Assembly (NCBI RefSeq): GCF_001238275.1
Contig: NZ_LGTB01000031.1
Location: forward strand, 56,791-120,790
Reading direction: 5' to 3'
Origin: Bradyrhizobium viridifuturi
GTDB lineage: Bacteria > Pseudomonadota > Alphaproteobacteria > Rhizobiales > Xanthobacteraceae
Length of the DNA: 64,000 nucleotides
A program made the position numbers and the translations under genes. Below, in pieces: positions 35,335 to 43,596 of this stretch. Every line of letters begins with the position of its first letter. The stretch's first letter is position 1. The notes below the pieces were generated by a model. It had not been told where the DNA came from. It did not search any database and saw only the letters and a program-made list of their open reading frames with translations.

Positions 35335-35398
35335 AGACCCGCCTGGATTCTTCCGCTCGTACGAGATTGCTGTCGCGATCCATCCCGCTCTGATCGGC

Positions 35399-36373
35399 TC
35401 ATTCGAACTTCCTGCGATAGTCGGTCGGGGTCCAACCCGTCACTTTGCGAAAGGCCGAGCTGAACGAGCTCGTTTGTGCGTAGCCCAGGCTGAGTGCGAT
35501 GTCCGTAATCGATACCGCGCGATCCGCCAGTCGCAGCTTGGCGAACTCCATTCGGCGTTGCACCTGATATTGATAGGCCGGGATGCCGAACGACTTCTTG
35601 AATGCGCGGCAGAAGTGGTGAACGCTGAGCCTGGCGAGCTCGGCGAGCGTCAATAGGCAGACTTGCTCCCCTAGATGCTGCTCGACATACTCGACGACGA
35701 CGCGCCTCTGCCAACCTGCGAGACCTCCGCGACTGATCAGCGTCGGCTCACGAACGAGATGGTGATCGGATCTCGAAAGTTCATGGGCGAGCACGCCGCA
35801 GAGCGCCTCGACGTAGGATGCGCAGTTGGTCTCTCCGCTCTCGATGGCCTTCTTCAATTTGGAGGCCGTCTCCCAGACCAGCGGATCCTCGAAGTATATC
35901 CTTGGCGCTAGTCCGGTCGCGCTGCCGACCGAGCCATGAAGCGCGGCGGGATCGAAGTAGAGGAAGGTCACCTGTGCAGACGATGCCGTCTCATGCCATT
36001 CCCGATAGGCACGTCCTGCCGGAACAAAGGTCAACCTGTGTTCGGCCCCCCGCAGCTTCGACGAACAGAGGCCATCAATGTAGGCCTCGCCGCTTTTCCG
36101 TGCTCCTTCGTTGTACAACGCCAGGAGGTGTCTCGATCCCTGGAAGCGAAACTCGATTCTGTTGCCGACCGGAAGGTGAACGCTCTCCGAAAACCACCAA
36201 CGCCATCCTATCCCGAGACGTTTCACCGGGCCGGCAGGCGTTATGCTGACCGTCGGATGAAGGGCGGCCTCGGACCACCCTGAAGGCTGCGTCTCGTCGA
36301 CCGACCGGATAGGCGCAGCGGAAGCCGCGGCGCATAGCATGGCCTCACTCGAATTTGATACGTACATCCCCAT
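35399..36373 (-). CDS. AraC family transcriptional regulator
   Basis: A 324-residue regulator with a two-helix-turn-helix AraC domain in the last 100 residues (LTLAELARLSVHHFCRAFKKSFG; VSITDIALSLGYAQTSSFSSAFRKVTG). The first 200 residues form an undefined effector domain. It lies between the P2 operon and a two-component pair. The composite dyad at 36,564-36,608 is about 190 bases upstream and may control it. Confidence 0.85.
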   Translation of the reverse strand: MGMYVSNSSEAMLCAAASAAPIRSVDETQPSGWSEAALHPTVSITPAGPVKRLGIGWRWWFSESVHLPVGNRIEFRFQGSRHLLALYNEGARKSGEAYIDGLCSSKLRGAEHRLTFVPAGRAYREWHETASSAQVTFLYFDPAALHGSVGSATGLAPRIYFEDPLVWETASKLKKAIESGETNCASYVEALCGVLAHELSRSDHHLVREPTLISRGGLAGWQRRVVVEYVEQHLGEQVCLLTLAELARLSVHHFCRAFKKSFGIPAYQYQVQRRMEFAKLRLADRAVSITDIALSLGYAQTSSFSSAFRKVTGWTPTDYRRKFE

Positions 36374-36563
36374 CGTCGTCGCCCTGTTCTGTGCTCCGGA
36401 TGGCAGCGTTCAGTCACCAACAAGCTTCCGCACGGGAGAGATATCTTGATTGCCTGGAGCCAGCGTTAAAGCTGCAAGTGGCGTTACCTCCCCGGTCACA
36501 GCGAGCTGCCAGTACCCGCCGGCAGCACCGTATGGGCACAACATGCTTTTGATCAGTGCGGTG

Positions 36564-36608
36564 GACAATCTCACGCTTGTGCTGTTACGGCCCATACCTA
36601 GGTATGGG
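36564..36608. promoter_or_regulatory. composite dyad element, copy 1
   Basis: GACAATC-TCAC-GCTTGTG, 9 bases, then the perfect palindrome CCCATACCTAGGTATGGG (36,591-36,608). A 45-base element of the same layout, with the same 9-base spacer, occurs at 42,433-42,477. It is upstream of the AraC gene (minus strand) and just past the end of the response-regulator gene. Confidence 0.6.
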
Positions 36609-36668
36609 TCGCGAGCGGGACGACGCCGAATGATTCAGGACGAGATACTTGTTGCCCGGGTCGACGCT

Positions 36669-37283
36669 TCAACCCTGGAGCTGCAGAGCTTCAGCCATTC
36701 GAACGAGCATTGCCGCGGTCCTTGCTCCGAGCTTCCGCATCACGCTGCCACGATGCATCTTGACCGTTGCTTCGCTGATCGAGAGCTCGCTGGCGACCTG
36801 CTTGTTCATCAGACCCGATGCCACCAGCGTCATCACTTGCCGCTCGCGCGCGGTCAGCAGCGCAAATTTCTCCTGTAGCTGCGCGAGGTGCGCGCTGTCG
36901 TCGCGTCGATCGATGTCCTTCCGGATCGCAGCGGTAACCGCGTCGAGGAGATCCTGATCCCGTATCGGCTTGGTGAGAAAATCGACCGCCCCCAGCTTCA
37001 TGCCTCTTACGGACATGGGTATGTCGCCGAAAGCGGTCATCAGGATCACCGGAATTCCGACATTGATTTTCGTCAGGTACTCCTGCAGCTCCAAACCACT
37101 CGTGCCCGGCAATCTGACATCGAGCACCAGGCAGGCAGGAGCATCCGACAGCTCAACCTTCAAGAAATCCGCAGCGGACCCGTACAACGAGACCCTGTAG
37201 TGCAGGGACTCGAGCAGGTCGCCAAGCGACTCGCGAACCGCGCGATCATCGTCGACAATGTGAACAATGCCGGAAGGAGGCAT
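36669..37283 (-). CDS. FixJ/NarL-type response regulator
   Basis: A 204-residue two-domain regulator. The receiver has Asp10-12, phospho-Asp55 in LVLDVRLPG and LTKPIRD; the output is a LuxR helix-turn-helix, LTARERQVMTLVASGLMNKQ to SISEATVKMHRG. The start at 37,283 is 2 bases after the stop of the histidine kinase, so the two are a matched pair in one operon. Confidence 0.9.
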   Translation of the reverse strand: MPPSGIVHIVDDDRAVRESLGDLLESLHYRVSLYGSAADFLKVELSDAPACLVLDVRLPGTSGLELQEYLTKINVGIPVILMTAFGDIPMSVRGMKLGAVDFLTKPIRDQDLLDAVTAAIRKDIDRRDDSAHLAQLQEKFALLTARERQVMTLVASGLMNKQVASELSISEATVKMHRGSVMRKLGARTAAMLVRMAEALQLQG

Positions 37284-37285
37284 GT

Positions 37286-38932
37286 CTAGCGGCTTTGCGA
37301 CCTCTGGGCTGCCTGGCGAAGCGGGAGAGTGAAGATGAACCTCGCTCCGCACCTCCCGTTTTCTTCCACCCATAGCTGTCCTCCGTGGAGCTTGACTATC
37401 TTGCGGCAGATCGACAGCCCCAGACCAAGTCCCGCTCCCTTCGTCGTATAGAGCGTCTCAAAGACCCGCTCTCTATCAGCCGGACTGATGCCGGCTCCCG
37501 TATCGGCGATCGCCACCAAAACCATACCATCGGTGACCCCAGAAGAGAGAGCCAAAATACGGTTCCCGTCCTCAACCCCGGCCATCGCCTCGATCGCGTT
37601 GCGCACCAGATTGAGCGCAACTTGCTGGACCTGAACCCGATCCCCTTCGACTTGAGGCGACGATCGATCGAAGTCCGTACGAACAATGACGCCGGCTCGC
37701 TCGATCTCCCGGTTCGACAGAAGCAGCACCTCCGCAACCGCTTCGTTGATATCGAATTCGGCAAAGTGGACCTGCGTACCCCGCACCAGCGACCTGACCC
37801 CGGTCACAACCCCCGCGGCTCGACGCGCCTGCTTGATGATGCGCGCAACCGAATTTCGAGCCTCCACGGCTTGGACGGGATCCCTGGCGAGCCACCGCAG
37901 GCAAGCTTCCGCACTCATGATCATGCCCGTCAGCGGCTGATCGATCTCGTGAATGATCGAGCCGGCAAGTTCCCCCAGGGAGGTCAGACCCGTCGCCCGG
38001 GCAAGTTCGTTTCGCGCGTCGGCGAGAGCCTGTTCCGCCGCCTTCCGCTGCGAGACATCGGTGATGATGCCTTCCAGTTCGAGGTCTCCGGTCGGCCCCT
38101 CATCGAACTGCCCGACGGCCACGACATGCAAAGTCTTGCCGTCCCGGTGAACCACGCGGTAGTCGTGGCTAAACGGCGACCTCGTGCCGATCGCCTCGGT
38201 GAGAGCCTGTTCCAGCGCGGGATAGTCCTCCGGGTGCACCCGGTTCCTGAACACCTCGAACGGCACGGGGTTCACGTCCAGGTCTATGTCCAGAATGCGA
38301 TAACATTCCCGCGATCCGCGGGAGAGCAGGGTTCGGGTATTCCAGCGATAGCTGCCCATCCCGCCGATCTGCTGACCTCTGACCATCCACATGTTGGTCT
38401 CGCGCAGCGCCTCGAACAGACGCACCGACTCGAATGAAACGGCGGCCTGATTGGCCATCATGGATATCACCCGGACGCGCCGCGGGGTGAAGATATCCGC
38501 GTCCCCGTCTGCTTCGAGATAGAGAACGCCAATAGCCCAGTTATGATGAATCAAGGGCAGGCAAAGCTGGGCTATTGTTTCGGGCCTCGGGTTCGCATCG
38601 CCGACCAACGCCGATCTCTCGGCGCCGGCCTGCCTCACGACCGTTTGCTTTCGATCGAGCACTTCTTCGGCGAGATCATTCGGCAGGCGGAATTCGGCGT
38701 TCGACGGGAAGGACGCAAAGAAGTTCGTCCTCTCACGCGGGAAGCTCGCATCCGCTTTGGCAAGCAACTCTCTTTGCCCGCTGAGCAGGATCGCTCCTCG
38801 ACCGGCTCCGGAATAACTCAGCGCCTCCATGAGAAGTGCCTTGGCCAATCCCTGATAGCTGATTTCTCTGGAGATGATCTGAAATGCTTTCGCGACCAAA
38901 TCCAGTTCACGCGTCTCGTTATCAAGCCTCAT
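37286..38932 (-). CDS. GAF-PAS sensor histidine kinase
   Basis: A 548-residue soluble kinase without membrane spans. A GAF domain (about 10-170) is followed by a PAS domain (about 190-310), then HisKA with GSIIHEIDQPLTGMI (phospho-His) and HATPase (NLVRNAIEAM, DTGAGI, GLGLGLSICRKIV). The start at 38,932 gives a clean GAF beginning; an upstream in-frame extension is doubtful. It resembles the C-terminal half of the 1,839-residue kinase at 43.6 kb, so the two may be related by fission. Confidence 0.85.
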   Translation of the reverse strand: MRLDNETRELDLVAKAFQIISREISYQGLAKALLMEALSYSGAGRGAILLSGQRELLAKADASFPRERTNFFASFPSNAEFRLPNDLAEEVLDRKQTVVRQAGAERSALVGDANPRPETIAQLCLPLIHHNWAIGVLYLEADGDADIFTPRRVRVISMMANQAAVSFESVRLFEALRETNMWMVRGQQIGGMGSYRWNTRTLLSRGSRECYRILDIDLDVNPVPFEVFRNRVHPEDYPALEQALTEAIGTRSPFSHDYRVVHRDGKTLHVVAVGQFDEGPTGDLELEGIITDVSQRKAAEQALADARNELARATGLTSLGELAGSIIHEIDQPLTGMIMSAEACLRWLARDPVQAVEARNSVARIIKQARRAAGVVTGVRSLVRGTQVHFAEFDINEAVAEVLLLSNREIERAGVIVRTDFDRSSPQVEGDRVQVQQVALNLVRNAIEAMAGVEDGNRILALSSGVTDGMVLVAIADTGAGISPADRERVFETLYTTKGAGLGLGLSICRKIVKLHGGQLWVEENGRCGARFIFTLPLRQAAQRSQSR

Positions 38933-39434
38933 ACCGAGATGCCTCGCGTGACAATCAGATCCAGGCCTCTCGCACGTCCCTCGTGGCTGCGCGTCAAAGG
39001 GGGACGAGAGCGCATCAGTACGTCCCAACGTGTAACGGGACTTGGGAACATTGCCAAGTTTGGTTGCTCGGAGACAGAGTTCACGAAGCAGAGCCTTATA
39101 TGCCGCTGCGCATGGCGCCGATTTTTCGAAACAGGTGTAACCAATGCCCCCGCTGCTTCGAATAACCATGAAAGTGCAGAACCGCGGCGTTGTGGCCGCC
39201 GCTCGTCGGCATGCCTTGCTCGCTGGTCAGCCTCGTCGGCAGGCAAGACCGCGGCAATGCAGACCTGCACCGGCAACGACCTGGCACGACAAGCAAGGCT
39301 GCTTCGCAAACGCTCCTGAATGCTTTCCCGATGCCGTTCTCGCTATCGCGATCAACAGTCTCGCTCTGCCGCCGCAGCCATTTCTTCGCGCCGTTCCGGC
39401 CGGCCGCCAAACTGCATCTCCCTTGCCGGATCTC
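38933..39434. other. 502-base gap with promoter P3 but no intact gene
   Basis: The gap separates the histidine kinase from the DUF417 gene. It holds a perfect ECF-type promoter pointing right. An ATG follows at 39,168, but no reading frame after it shows family features, so a decayed gene or a non-coding RNA is possible. Confidence 0.4.
39137..39162 (+). promoter_or_regulatory. ECF (SigF-type) promoter P3, orphan
   Basis: TGTAACC with CGAA 16 bases after GTAACC, on the plus strand. The transcript would run toward the 3' end of the minus-strand DUF417 gene at 39,435, antisense to it. Confidence 0.65.
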
Positions 39435-39941
39435 TCAAGCCTGAAGTGTGCGCGCCGCGTCTTGCTTCAAGAGATATAGCGACACCGCAAGCAGTACGAC
39501 ATCCTTCATCAGGAACGGCACGTTGCCCGTCATTGCCGGAAAGCCGCCGGCTGATGCGTCCCAACCGTCCGGCATGAAAGGAATGATCGTGACCGTTGCG
39601 ATGAATGTGCCGGTCGATCCAAGGGCGCCCAGAACGCCGAGGCGCTTGCTCCAAAAGCCCGCGAATATCAAAGCGCCAAAGGTCCATTCGGAGACGCCCA
39701 GGAACCAGCTGGCGCCTTGATGGCCGAAGGCGGGATAGAGCCACCAGATCAGAGGGCCATTGCTGATGAACGGCTCCAGACGATCCGCCTCGTACGCCCA
39801 CCATTTCTGGTAGCCGAAAAAGAAGAACAGGATCACCATTGAGGCGCGGACCATGTGGTAATCCAGGTCTCCCGCAAGCAACCCCGAGATCGGCAGTCCG
39901 CTTGCGAGCGGTTTTCGTGGGCTTCGTGTCAATGTAGTCAT
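39435..39941 (-). CDS. DUF417 (RclC/YkgB-like) membrane protein 1
   Basis: A 168-residue inner-membrane protein with four hydrophobic segments. Family segments are YHMVRASMVILFFFFGYQKW, EPFISNGPLIWWLYPAFG, TFIATVTIIPFMPDGW and VPFLMKDVVLLAVSLYLLKQD. RclC in E. coli is part of a reactive-chlorine response; the molecular role is not known. A paralog is at 42,733-43,281 and a fragment at 54,725-54,850. Confidence 0.82.
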   Translation of the reverse strand: MTTLTRSPRKPLASGLPISGLLAGDLDYHMVRASMVILFFFFGYQKWWAYEADRLEPFISNGPLIWWLYPAFGHQGASWFLGVSEWTFGALIFAGFWSKRLGVLGALGSTGTFIATVTIIPFMPDGWDASAGGFPAMTGNVPFLMKDVVLLAVSLYLLKQDAARTLQA

Positions 39942-39960
39942 GGCGTCGATCCTCCTGATC

Positions 39961-40644
39961 CTAGCTCACACCACCCTGCGTGGCCGGCGCCTGGCCGAGA
40001 TCGATCAGAAGTCGGCAGACAAGCCCCTCGGGCGCAAAATCGAGATCGATCTGCGCTCCTGGCAGGACCCGCGCAATCAGTTGCACGCCAAAGCCTCTTC
40101 GTTCGGGCTTCGTTACCCTCGGTCCGCCGCTCTCGCGCCACCGGATCGCAAGACCCTGTCCGCCGAGGTAGAGCGGGCTCTCCCAAGTCACCTCGACGGC
40201 TCCCGCAGTCGATATCAGTGCGCCATGCTTGCTCGCATTGGTAGCCAGCTCGTGAAAGATGACGTGCAGCGACAAGGCGATGTGCGGTTCAAGCGTGAGG
40301 TCCGGACCCGCGAGCAGAATGCGCCTCTTCCGACACATCGCGTGCGGCTTCAGCGTTCGCTCCAATATCCACGCAAGCGAGACGCGCTGCTCTCGCGCTG
40401 CCTCGATCGTCCTGCAAGCATCGGACAGGGTCATGATTCGCGCCGAGAGCGCCGCCCGAAAATCGGCCGTCGTACTCGCATCGGTGTGGTTCACGAAGCA
40501 CAGAACGATGCTGAGGATATTGCGCATTCGATGCTGCAATTCCCGGACGACAAGCTCGAGCGATTCATTCCGAATCGGAACGGCCCGCTCGTAGTCCGCA
40601 CGGTCGCTTCCGCCCTGCAGTAAACTGGTGGTGGTGCGCCTCAT
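39961..40644 (-). CDS. HWE-type sensor histidine kinase without a sensor domain
   Basis: A 227-residue kinase core. VRELQHRMRNILSIV carries the phospho-His (His38), FHELATNASKHGAL is the N box, IRWRESGGP is the W-x-E signature of HWE kinases, and GFGVQLI replaces the usual G box. No PAS, GAF or membrane segment is present. It lies between the DUF417 gene (19 bases) and the ICR-x-C gene, all on the minus strand, near the receiver and ECF genes. It is the best candidate to phosphorylate the receiver at 41,845-42,210. Confidence 0.85.
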   Translation of the reverse strand: MRRTTTSLLQGGSDRADYERAVPIRNESLELVVRELQHRMRNILSIVLCFVNHTDASTTADFRAALSARIMTLSDACRTIEAAREQRVSLAWILERTLKPHAMCRKRRILLAGPDLTLEPHIALSLHVIFHELATNASKHGALISTAGAVEVTWESPLYLGGQGLAIRWRESGGPRVTKPERRGFGVQLIARVLPGAQIDLDFAPEGLVCRLLIDLGQAPATQGGVS

Positions 40645-40682
40645 GTGGCAGACCTATCGCTGTTTGCTGAGCCGGATATTGA

Positions 40683-40931
40683 TCAACACCCGCGGCAGAT
40701 GCTTCTTTTCGCGATCTGCGTCCGGCCCTCCTGTGCTCGGTTGAAGTCCGTAATGCGCCTCTGCAACGCATCCTCGGCGAGCGAATTCGGCATGAATCCA
40801 TTGCCGCGCGGCTGCATCTGGACGCTCTGACTCGCGCTCCGCGCCTTTGGCGATGGTGCCGTAATCGGTTCCGCCAGCGCGGCTAGAGGAATGGCGACGA
40901 AGCTCTGGATGAGGGATGAACGGAGTTGCAT
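40683..40931 (-). CDS. exported small protein ending ICRGC (family member A)
   Basis: An 82-residue protein with a signal peptide (MQLRSSLIQSFVAIPLAALA). The mature part has FMPNSLAEDALQRR and ends QIAKRSICRGC, the Cys-Arg-Gly-Cys at the extreme C-terminus. It shares this ending, and a PNS-x-A...RR segment, with the protein at 55,008-55,361, and the ending with that at 52,682-52,999. GAGG precedes the ATG at 40,931. It lies downstream of the ECF sigma gene. No known family is recognised. Confidence 0.65.
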   Translation of the reverse strand: MQLRSSLIQSFVAIPLAALAEPITAPSPKARSASQSVQMQPRGNGFMPNSLAEDALQRRITDFNRAQEGRTQIAKRSICRGC

Positions 40932-41191
40932 GGTTGCGCCTCGACGCAGTTCAATCGCCATGAAGACGCAGGCATCATACGGCACACATGCGGGCCTCGC
41001 TGTTCGTGGATTGCGCCGATTGAGGCGATGTTGTTGAAATGATCCGTTTGCGTCCCTAATGCGACTTAAGGTGACGGCTGGCGCGACCGTTCGCTCTGCG
41101 AGAATGACCGAGAAGAACTCTCTGTCGTCACACATGGGCGGAGGGCTCCGTCTCTGCGCCCCGACTGACCCAGCCGGCGGCCGCAATGACG

Positions 41192-41848
41192 TCAGGAGAC
41201 GAATGCGGCCAATTTCTTCAGGCCGCGGTGGATATTGATCTTGACCAAGGCTGCGGACTGGCCGGTTGCACCGGACGCTCGCGCGATGCTGAGACCATTC
41301 AGCTTCACGAGGCGGATCACGCTCTCTTGCGCGGGCTTCAACCGGCTAAGCAGCTGGTCCAGCGCGGCGGCACTGATCGCGGCACCTTCGTGATCTTCGA
41401 CTGCAATGTCTTCGTCGAGCGTTAGAGCATTGTAGCGCGATGCATCACGAATGCGATCAACCCATTTGTAGCGGGCTATCGCCACGACCCAGGCGCCGAA
41501 AGGCTTCGAGGCTACAAAAGTGTGGCGTTTCGCATGAATCGCTAGGAGCACCTCCTGCCTCGCGTCGTCGGCAGCGGGATAGGGAAGCCGGTGCGCGAAG
41601 TAGGCGCGCAACCACAGATCCAATTCCCGAAGCAATTGCTCATATGCGGCCTGATCCCCTTCTCGCGCTGCAAGCATGAGCCGGCCCCATCGTTCCGAAC
41701 AATCGTTCCATCTTTGCCAACGGGTCATCTTCTCGCGATCATGTCGTCGCCGGCTCGTATCCTCCCGGCGCGCGCGCGCGGGCTCGTCGCGGCCAGAAGA
41801 TTGCATGGCTTTGGAGGGCGCGATGTTGCCACCCGAGAGCGCTGTCAT
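41192..41848 (-). CDS. ECF sigma factor, SigF/ECF16-like
   Basis: A 218-residue sigma factor. Region 2 is LMLAAREGDQAAYEQLLREL to LPYPAADDARQEVLLAIHAKR and PFGAWVVAIARYKWVDRIRD; region 4 is SRLKPAQESVIRLVKLNGLS to ALVKINIHRGLKKL. These match the SigF/ECF16 type of alphaproteobacteria. The ATG at 41,848 overlaps the receiver-gene stop by ATGA, which fixes the start. The usual DUF1109 (NrsF/OsrA) anti-sigma gene is not next to it or in the window. Matching promoters are spread across the island. Confidence 0.85.
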   Translation of the reverse strand: MTALSGGNIAPSKAMQSSGRDEPARARREDTSRRRHDREKMTRWQRWNDCSERWGRLMLAAREGDQAAYEQLLRELDLWLRAYFAHRLPYPAADDARQEVLLAIHAKRHTFVASKPFGAWVVAIARYKWVDRIRDASRYNALTLDEDIAVEDHEGAAISAAALDQLLSRLKPAQESVIRLVKLNGLSIARASGATGQSAALVKINIHRGLKKLAAFVS

Positions 41849-42210
41849 CTTCGAAGGCTCCTGTCGAGACACTCAAGCAGCGCACCTGTTTCGAACGGCT
41901 TTCTGAGAAGGCAGAAGGCACCGGCCGAGATCGCTTCCGCGTCCAGCCGCTTGTGCGAGAGTGCTGTAATGAGAATCACCGGCGCTCCAACCTTCTGCTG
42001 TTGGAGCTCACGAACGAGGTTCAACCCGCCCATTCCAGGCATGTGAACGTCAGCGATGATGCAGTCGAAGCTGAACCGGTCGGCGTAACTCAGCAGTGCT
42101 TCGGCCCTATCAAACGGCTCGGAGCGATAGCCGATCGACCGCATCAGATCCACCAAAGACAGGCACAGGGCCTCGTCGTCATCGACGACTCCTACAAAAG
42201 GGACCTTCAC
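41845..42210 (-). CDS. receiver-only response regulator coupled to the ECF gene
   Basis: A 121-residue single receiver domain: VVDDDEALCLSLVDLM (acidic pocket Asp10-12), IIADVHMPGMGG (phospho-Asp54) and LLRKPFE (Lys104). There is no output domain. Its stop overlaps the ATG of the ECF gene, so the two are made together. It may act on the ECF factor or an anti-sigma, after phosphorylation by the HWE kinase 1.2 kb downstream. Confidence 0.88.
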   Translation of the reverse strand: MKVPFVGVVDDDEALCLSLVDLMRSIGYRSEPFDRAEALLSYADRFSFDCIIADVHMPGMGGLNLVRELQQQKVGAPVILITALSHKRLDAEAISAGAFCLLRKPFETGALLECLDRSLRR

Positions 42211-42732
42211 CTGATTTGCCCTCGCAAGATGCGATCATCATCGAACTGCGATCGCAACAAGGTCGGCCGTCGCGCAAGCCACTCCCCAGTTGACCAGGCG
42301 ACCGCCGTCGTGACGTTCGATGCGTGTTCGCGAGACGCACATGTTCGGTCTCCCCAACTGAGGAAGTTCCAGTAGCCGCGCCAAGATCGGTTGCGCAGGT
42401 CGGGCTCGAGCATGCGTCTGCCAGCCGCCTGCCACAATCTCGCGATTGTGCTGCACGGACCCAGACTTTGGTATGGGTTTGTGGCTCGAACGCGAGCCTC
42501 CAGGCTACGCGGCCCGCCGCAGAAAGATCGCGTCGCCGTTTTGGAACATCGTCGGGGATGCCAGAACACGAATGAGATCAGGCGTTGCCGGATCCCGGTT
42601 GCTTCCGTCGAACGGCGCAATTTTGAACAACGCGCGATAATCTGCGCGCAGCGCGCACTCCGAAGCCCGGCTAGTGTTCAGATAACAACAGACATCGATC
42701 GCTGCCCTTGGCACCAGTTCGCGACCTCGAGG
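42211..42732. other. 522-base divergent control region
   Basis: Between the receiver-ECF operon (minus) and DUF417 gene 2 (plus). It holds the composite dyad copy 2 at 42,433-42,477. No gene was recognised in it. Confidence 0.4.
42433..42477. promoter_or_regulatory. composite dyad element, copy 2
   Basis: CACAATC-TCGC-GATTGTG (perfect inverted repeat), 9 bases, then CCCAGACTTTGGTATGGG. Copy 1 at 36,564-36,608 has the same two dyads at the same spacing. It is about 220 bases from the receiver-ECF operon and 256 bases from the DUF417 gene. Confidence 0.6.
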
Positions 42733-43281
42733 ATGAGACATCAGATGGACCATCTCATAAGGAAACTGTCTCAGCTCGAACTGGTCAAAGGCGATTTTGA
42801 CTACCATGCTACGCGCGTGGCGATGATCGTCGTCTTTATCGTCTTCAGCTGCCAGAAATGGTTCGACTACGAAGCGCACGCGTTGATTCCGTTCATCAGC
42901 CACGGGCCTCTGATCTTCTGGCTATATCCGGCGTTTGGCGTGCGCGGCGCGGCCTACTTCCTGGGTTCGGCGGAATTGTCGATTGGATTGCTCCTCTTGT
43001 TTGGCCTCTGGAACAGAAAACTGGCGGTCCTGGGGTCGCTTGGTTCATGCGCGACCTATGTCGCCACAGTGACGATCATCCCGTTCTTCCCCGAAGCCTG
43101 GGCGGCGCCGGCCGGCGGCTTTCCGGCAGCTACATTGCCGTTCCTCTTCCTCATGAAGGACGTCGTACTGCTTGCGGCTTCCATCTATCTGCTCAAGCAG
43201 GACATCATCCGGGCAGCAGCGAGGTATCCTCGGCTCGGAACGGAGTTGTTCGACAGGAAGCGATCCGGTAGCGCCGGTTGA
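42733..43281 (+). CDS. DUF417 (RclC/YkgB-like) membrane protein 2
   Basis: A 182-residue paralog of the protein at 39,435-39,941, with the same segments (FDYHATRVAMIVVFIVFSCQ, IPFISHGPLIFWLYPAFG, TYVATVTIIPFFPEAW, FLMKDVVLLAASIYLLKQD). It has a longer charged C-terminal tail. Start is at 42,733 or 42,745. It is divergent from the receiver-ECF operon. Confidence 0.82.
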   Translation: MRHQMDHLIRKLSQLELVKGDFDYHATRVAMIVVFIVFSCQKWFDYEAHALIPFISHGPLIFWLYPAFGVRGAAYFLGSAELSIGLLLLFGLWNRKLAVLGSLGSCATYVATVTIIPFFPEAWAAPAGGFPAATLPFLFLMKDVVLLAASIYLLKQDIIRAAARYPRLGTELFDRKRSGSAG

Positions 43282-43315
43282 CCCGAGAAGAGCAAGATCA
43301 TCACCAGCGGATACA

Positions 43316-43341
43316 TTCGTAAACCGGCGTGGTTTGGTTAC
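43316..43341 (-). promoter_or_regulatory. ECF (SigF-type) promoter P4, orphan
   Basis: Minus-strand TGTAACC with CGAA 16 bases after GTAACC. It begins 35 bases past the end of the plus-strand DUF417 gene 2 and would be transcribed antisense into it. Confidence 0.65.
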
Positions 43342-43426
43342 AACGCCAGGCAAGAGAACGCTGGCCGAGGCATCCACGATTCACGGGAGCGCTGCCGCCC
43401 CTCAGAGTTCCCGATCGAATCTACTT

Positions 43427-43452
43427 GTAACCGCTGCGACAGCAGCGCCGGA
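43427..43452 (+). promoter_or_regulatory. near-match to the ECF promoter, upstream of the giant kinase
   Basis: TTGTAACC, 16 bases, then CGGA instead of CGAA. It is 145 bases before the ATG of the 1,839-residue kinase. One base off the perfect form. Confidence 0.35.
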
Positions 43453-43596
43453 TATCGGAGGCCAGAAGAGCAAGTAGCGTCGTGCTGACCCCTGCGGTTG
43501 TGGAGGAGCTCTCCGTGGAGTAAAACCATGAGGGGGCGATAAGACGCTGGGCACCCCTTCTCCACGGGCCGGCCGACCAGCTCCGGAGTCCGGCAG

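Noticed and set aside
38929..39309. 126-codon minus-strand ORF between the kinase and DUF417 genes
   Set aside because: It crosses promoter P3 and shows only Arg/Ala-rich noise; treated as a shadow.
39168..39434. Possible bufferin (DUF2282) gene after promoter P3
   Set aside because: Bufferin genes are expected in ECF16 regulons, but no frame has the signal peptide and Cys pattern; similarity was only a few residues.
41192..41848. ECF gene as EcfG of the general stress response
   Set aside because: No PhyR or NepR is present and the promoter form in the island is GTAACC-N16-CGAA, not the GGAAC/CGTT type.
39435..43281. MNIO (DUF692) and DUF2063 genes that would make the ICR-x-C proteins bufferin-like modified peptides
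   Set aside because: No such genes were recognised in the window, so peptide modification is not claimed.
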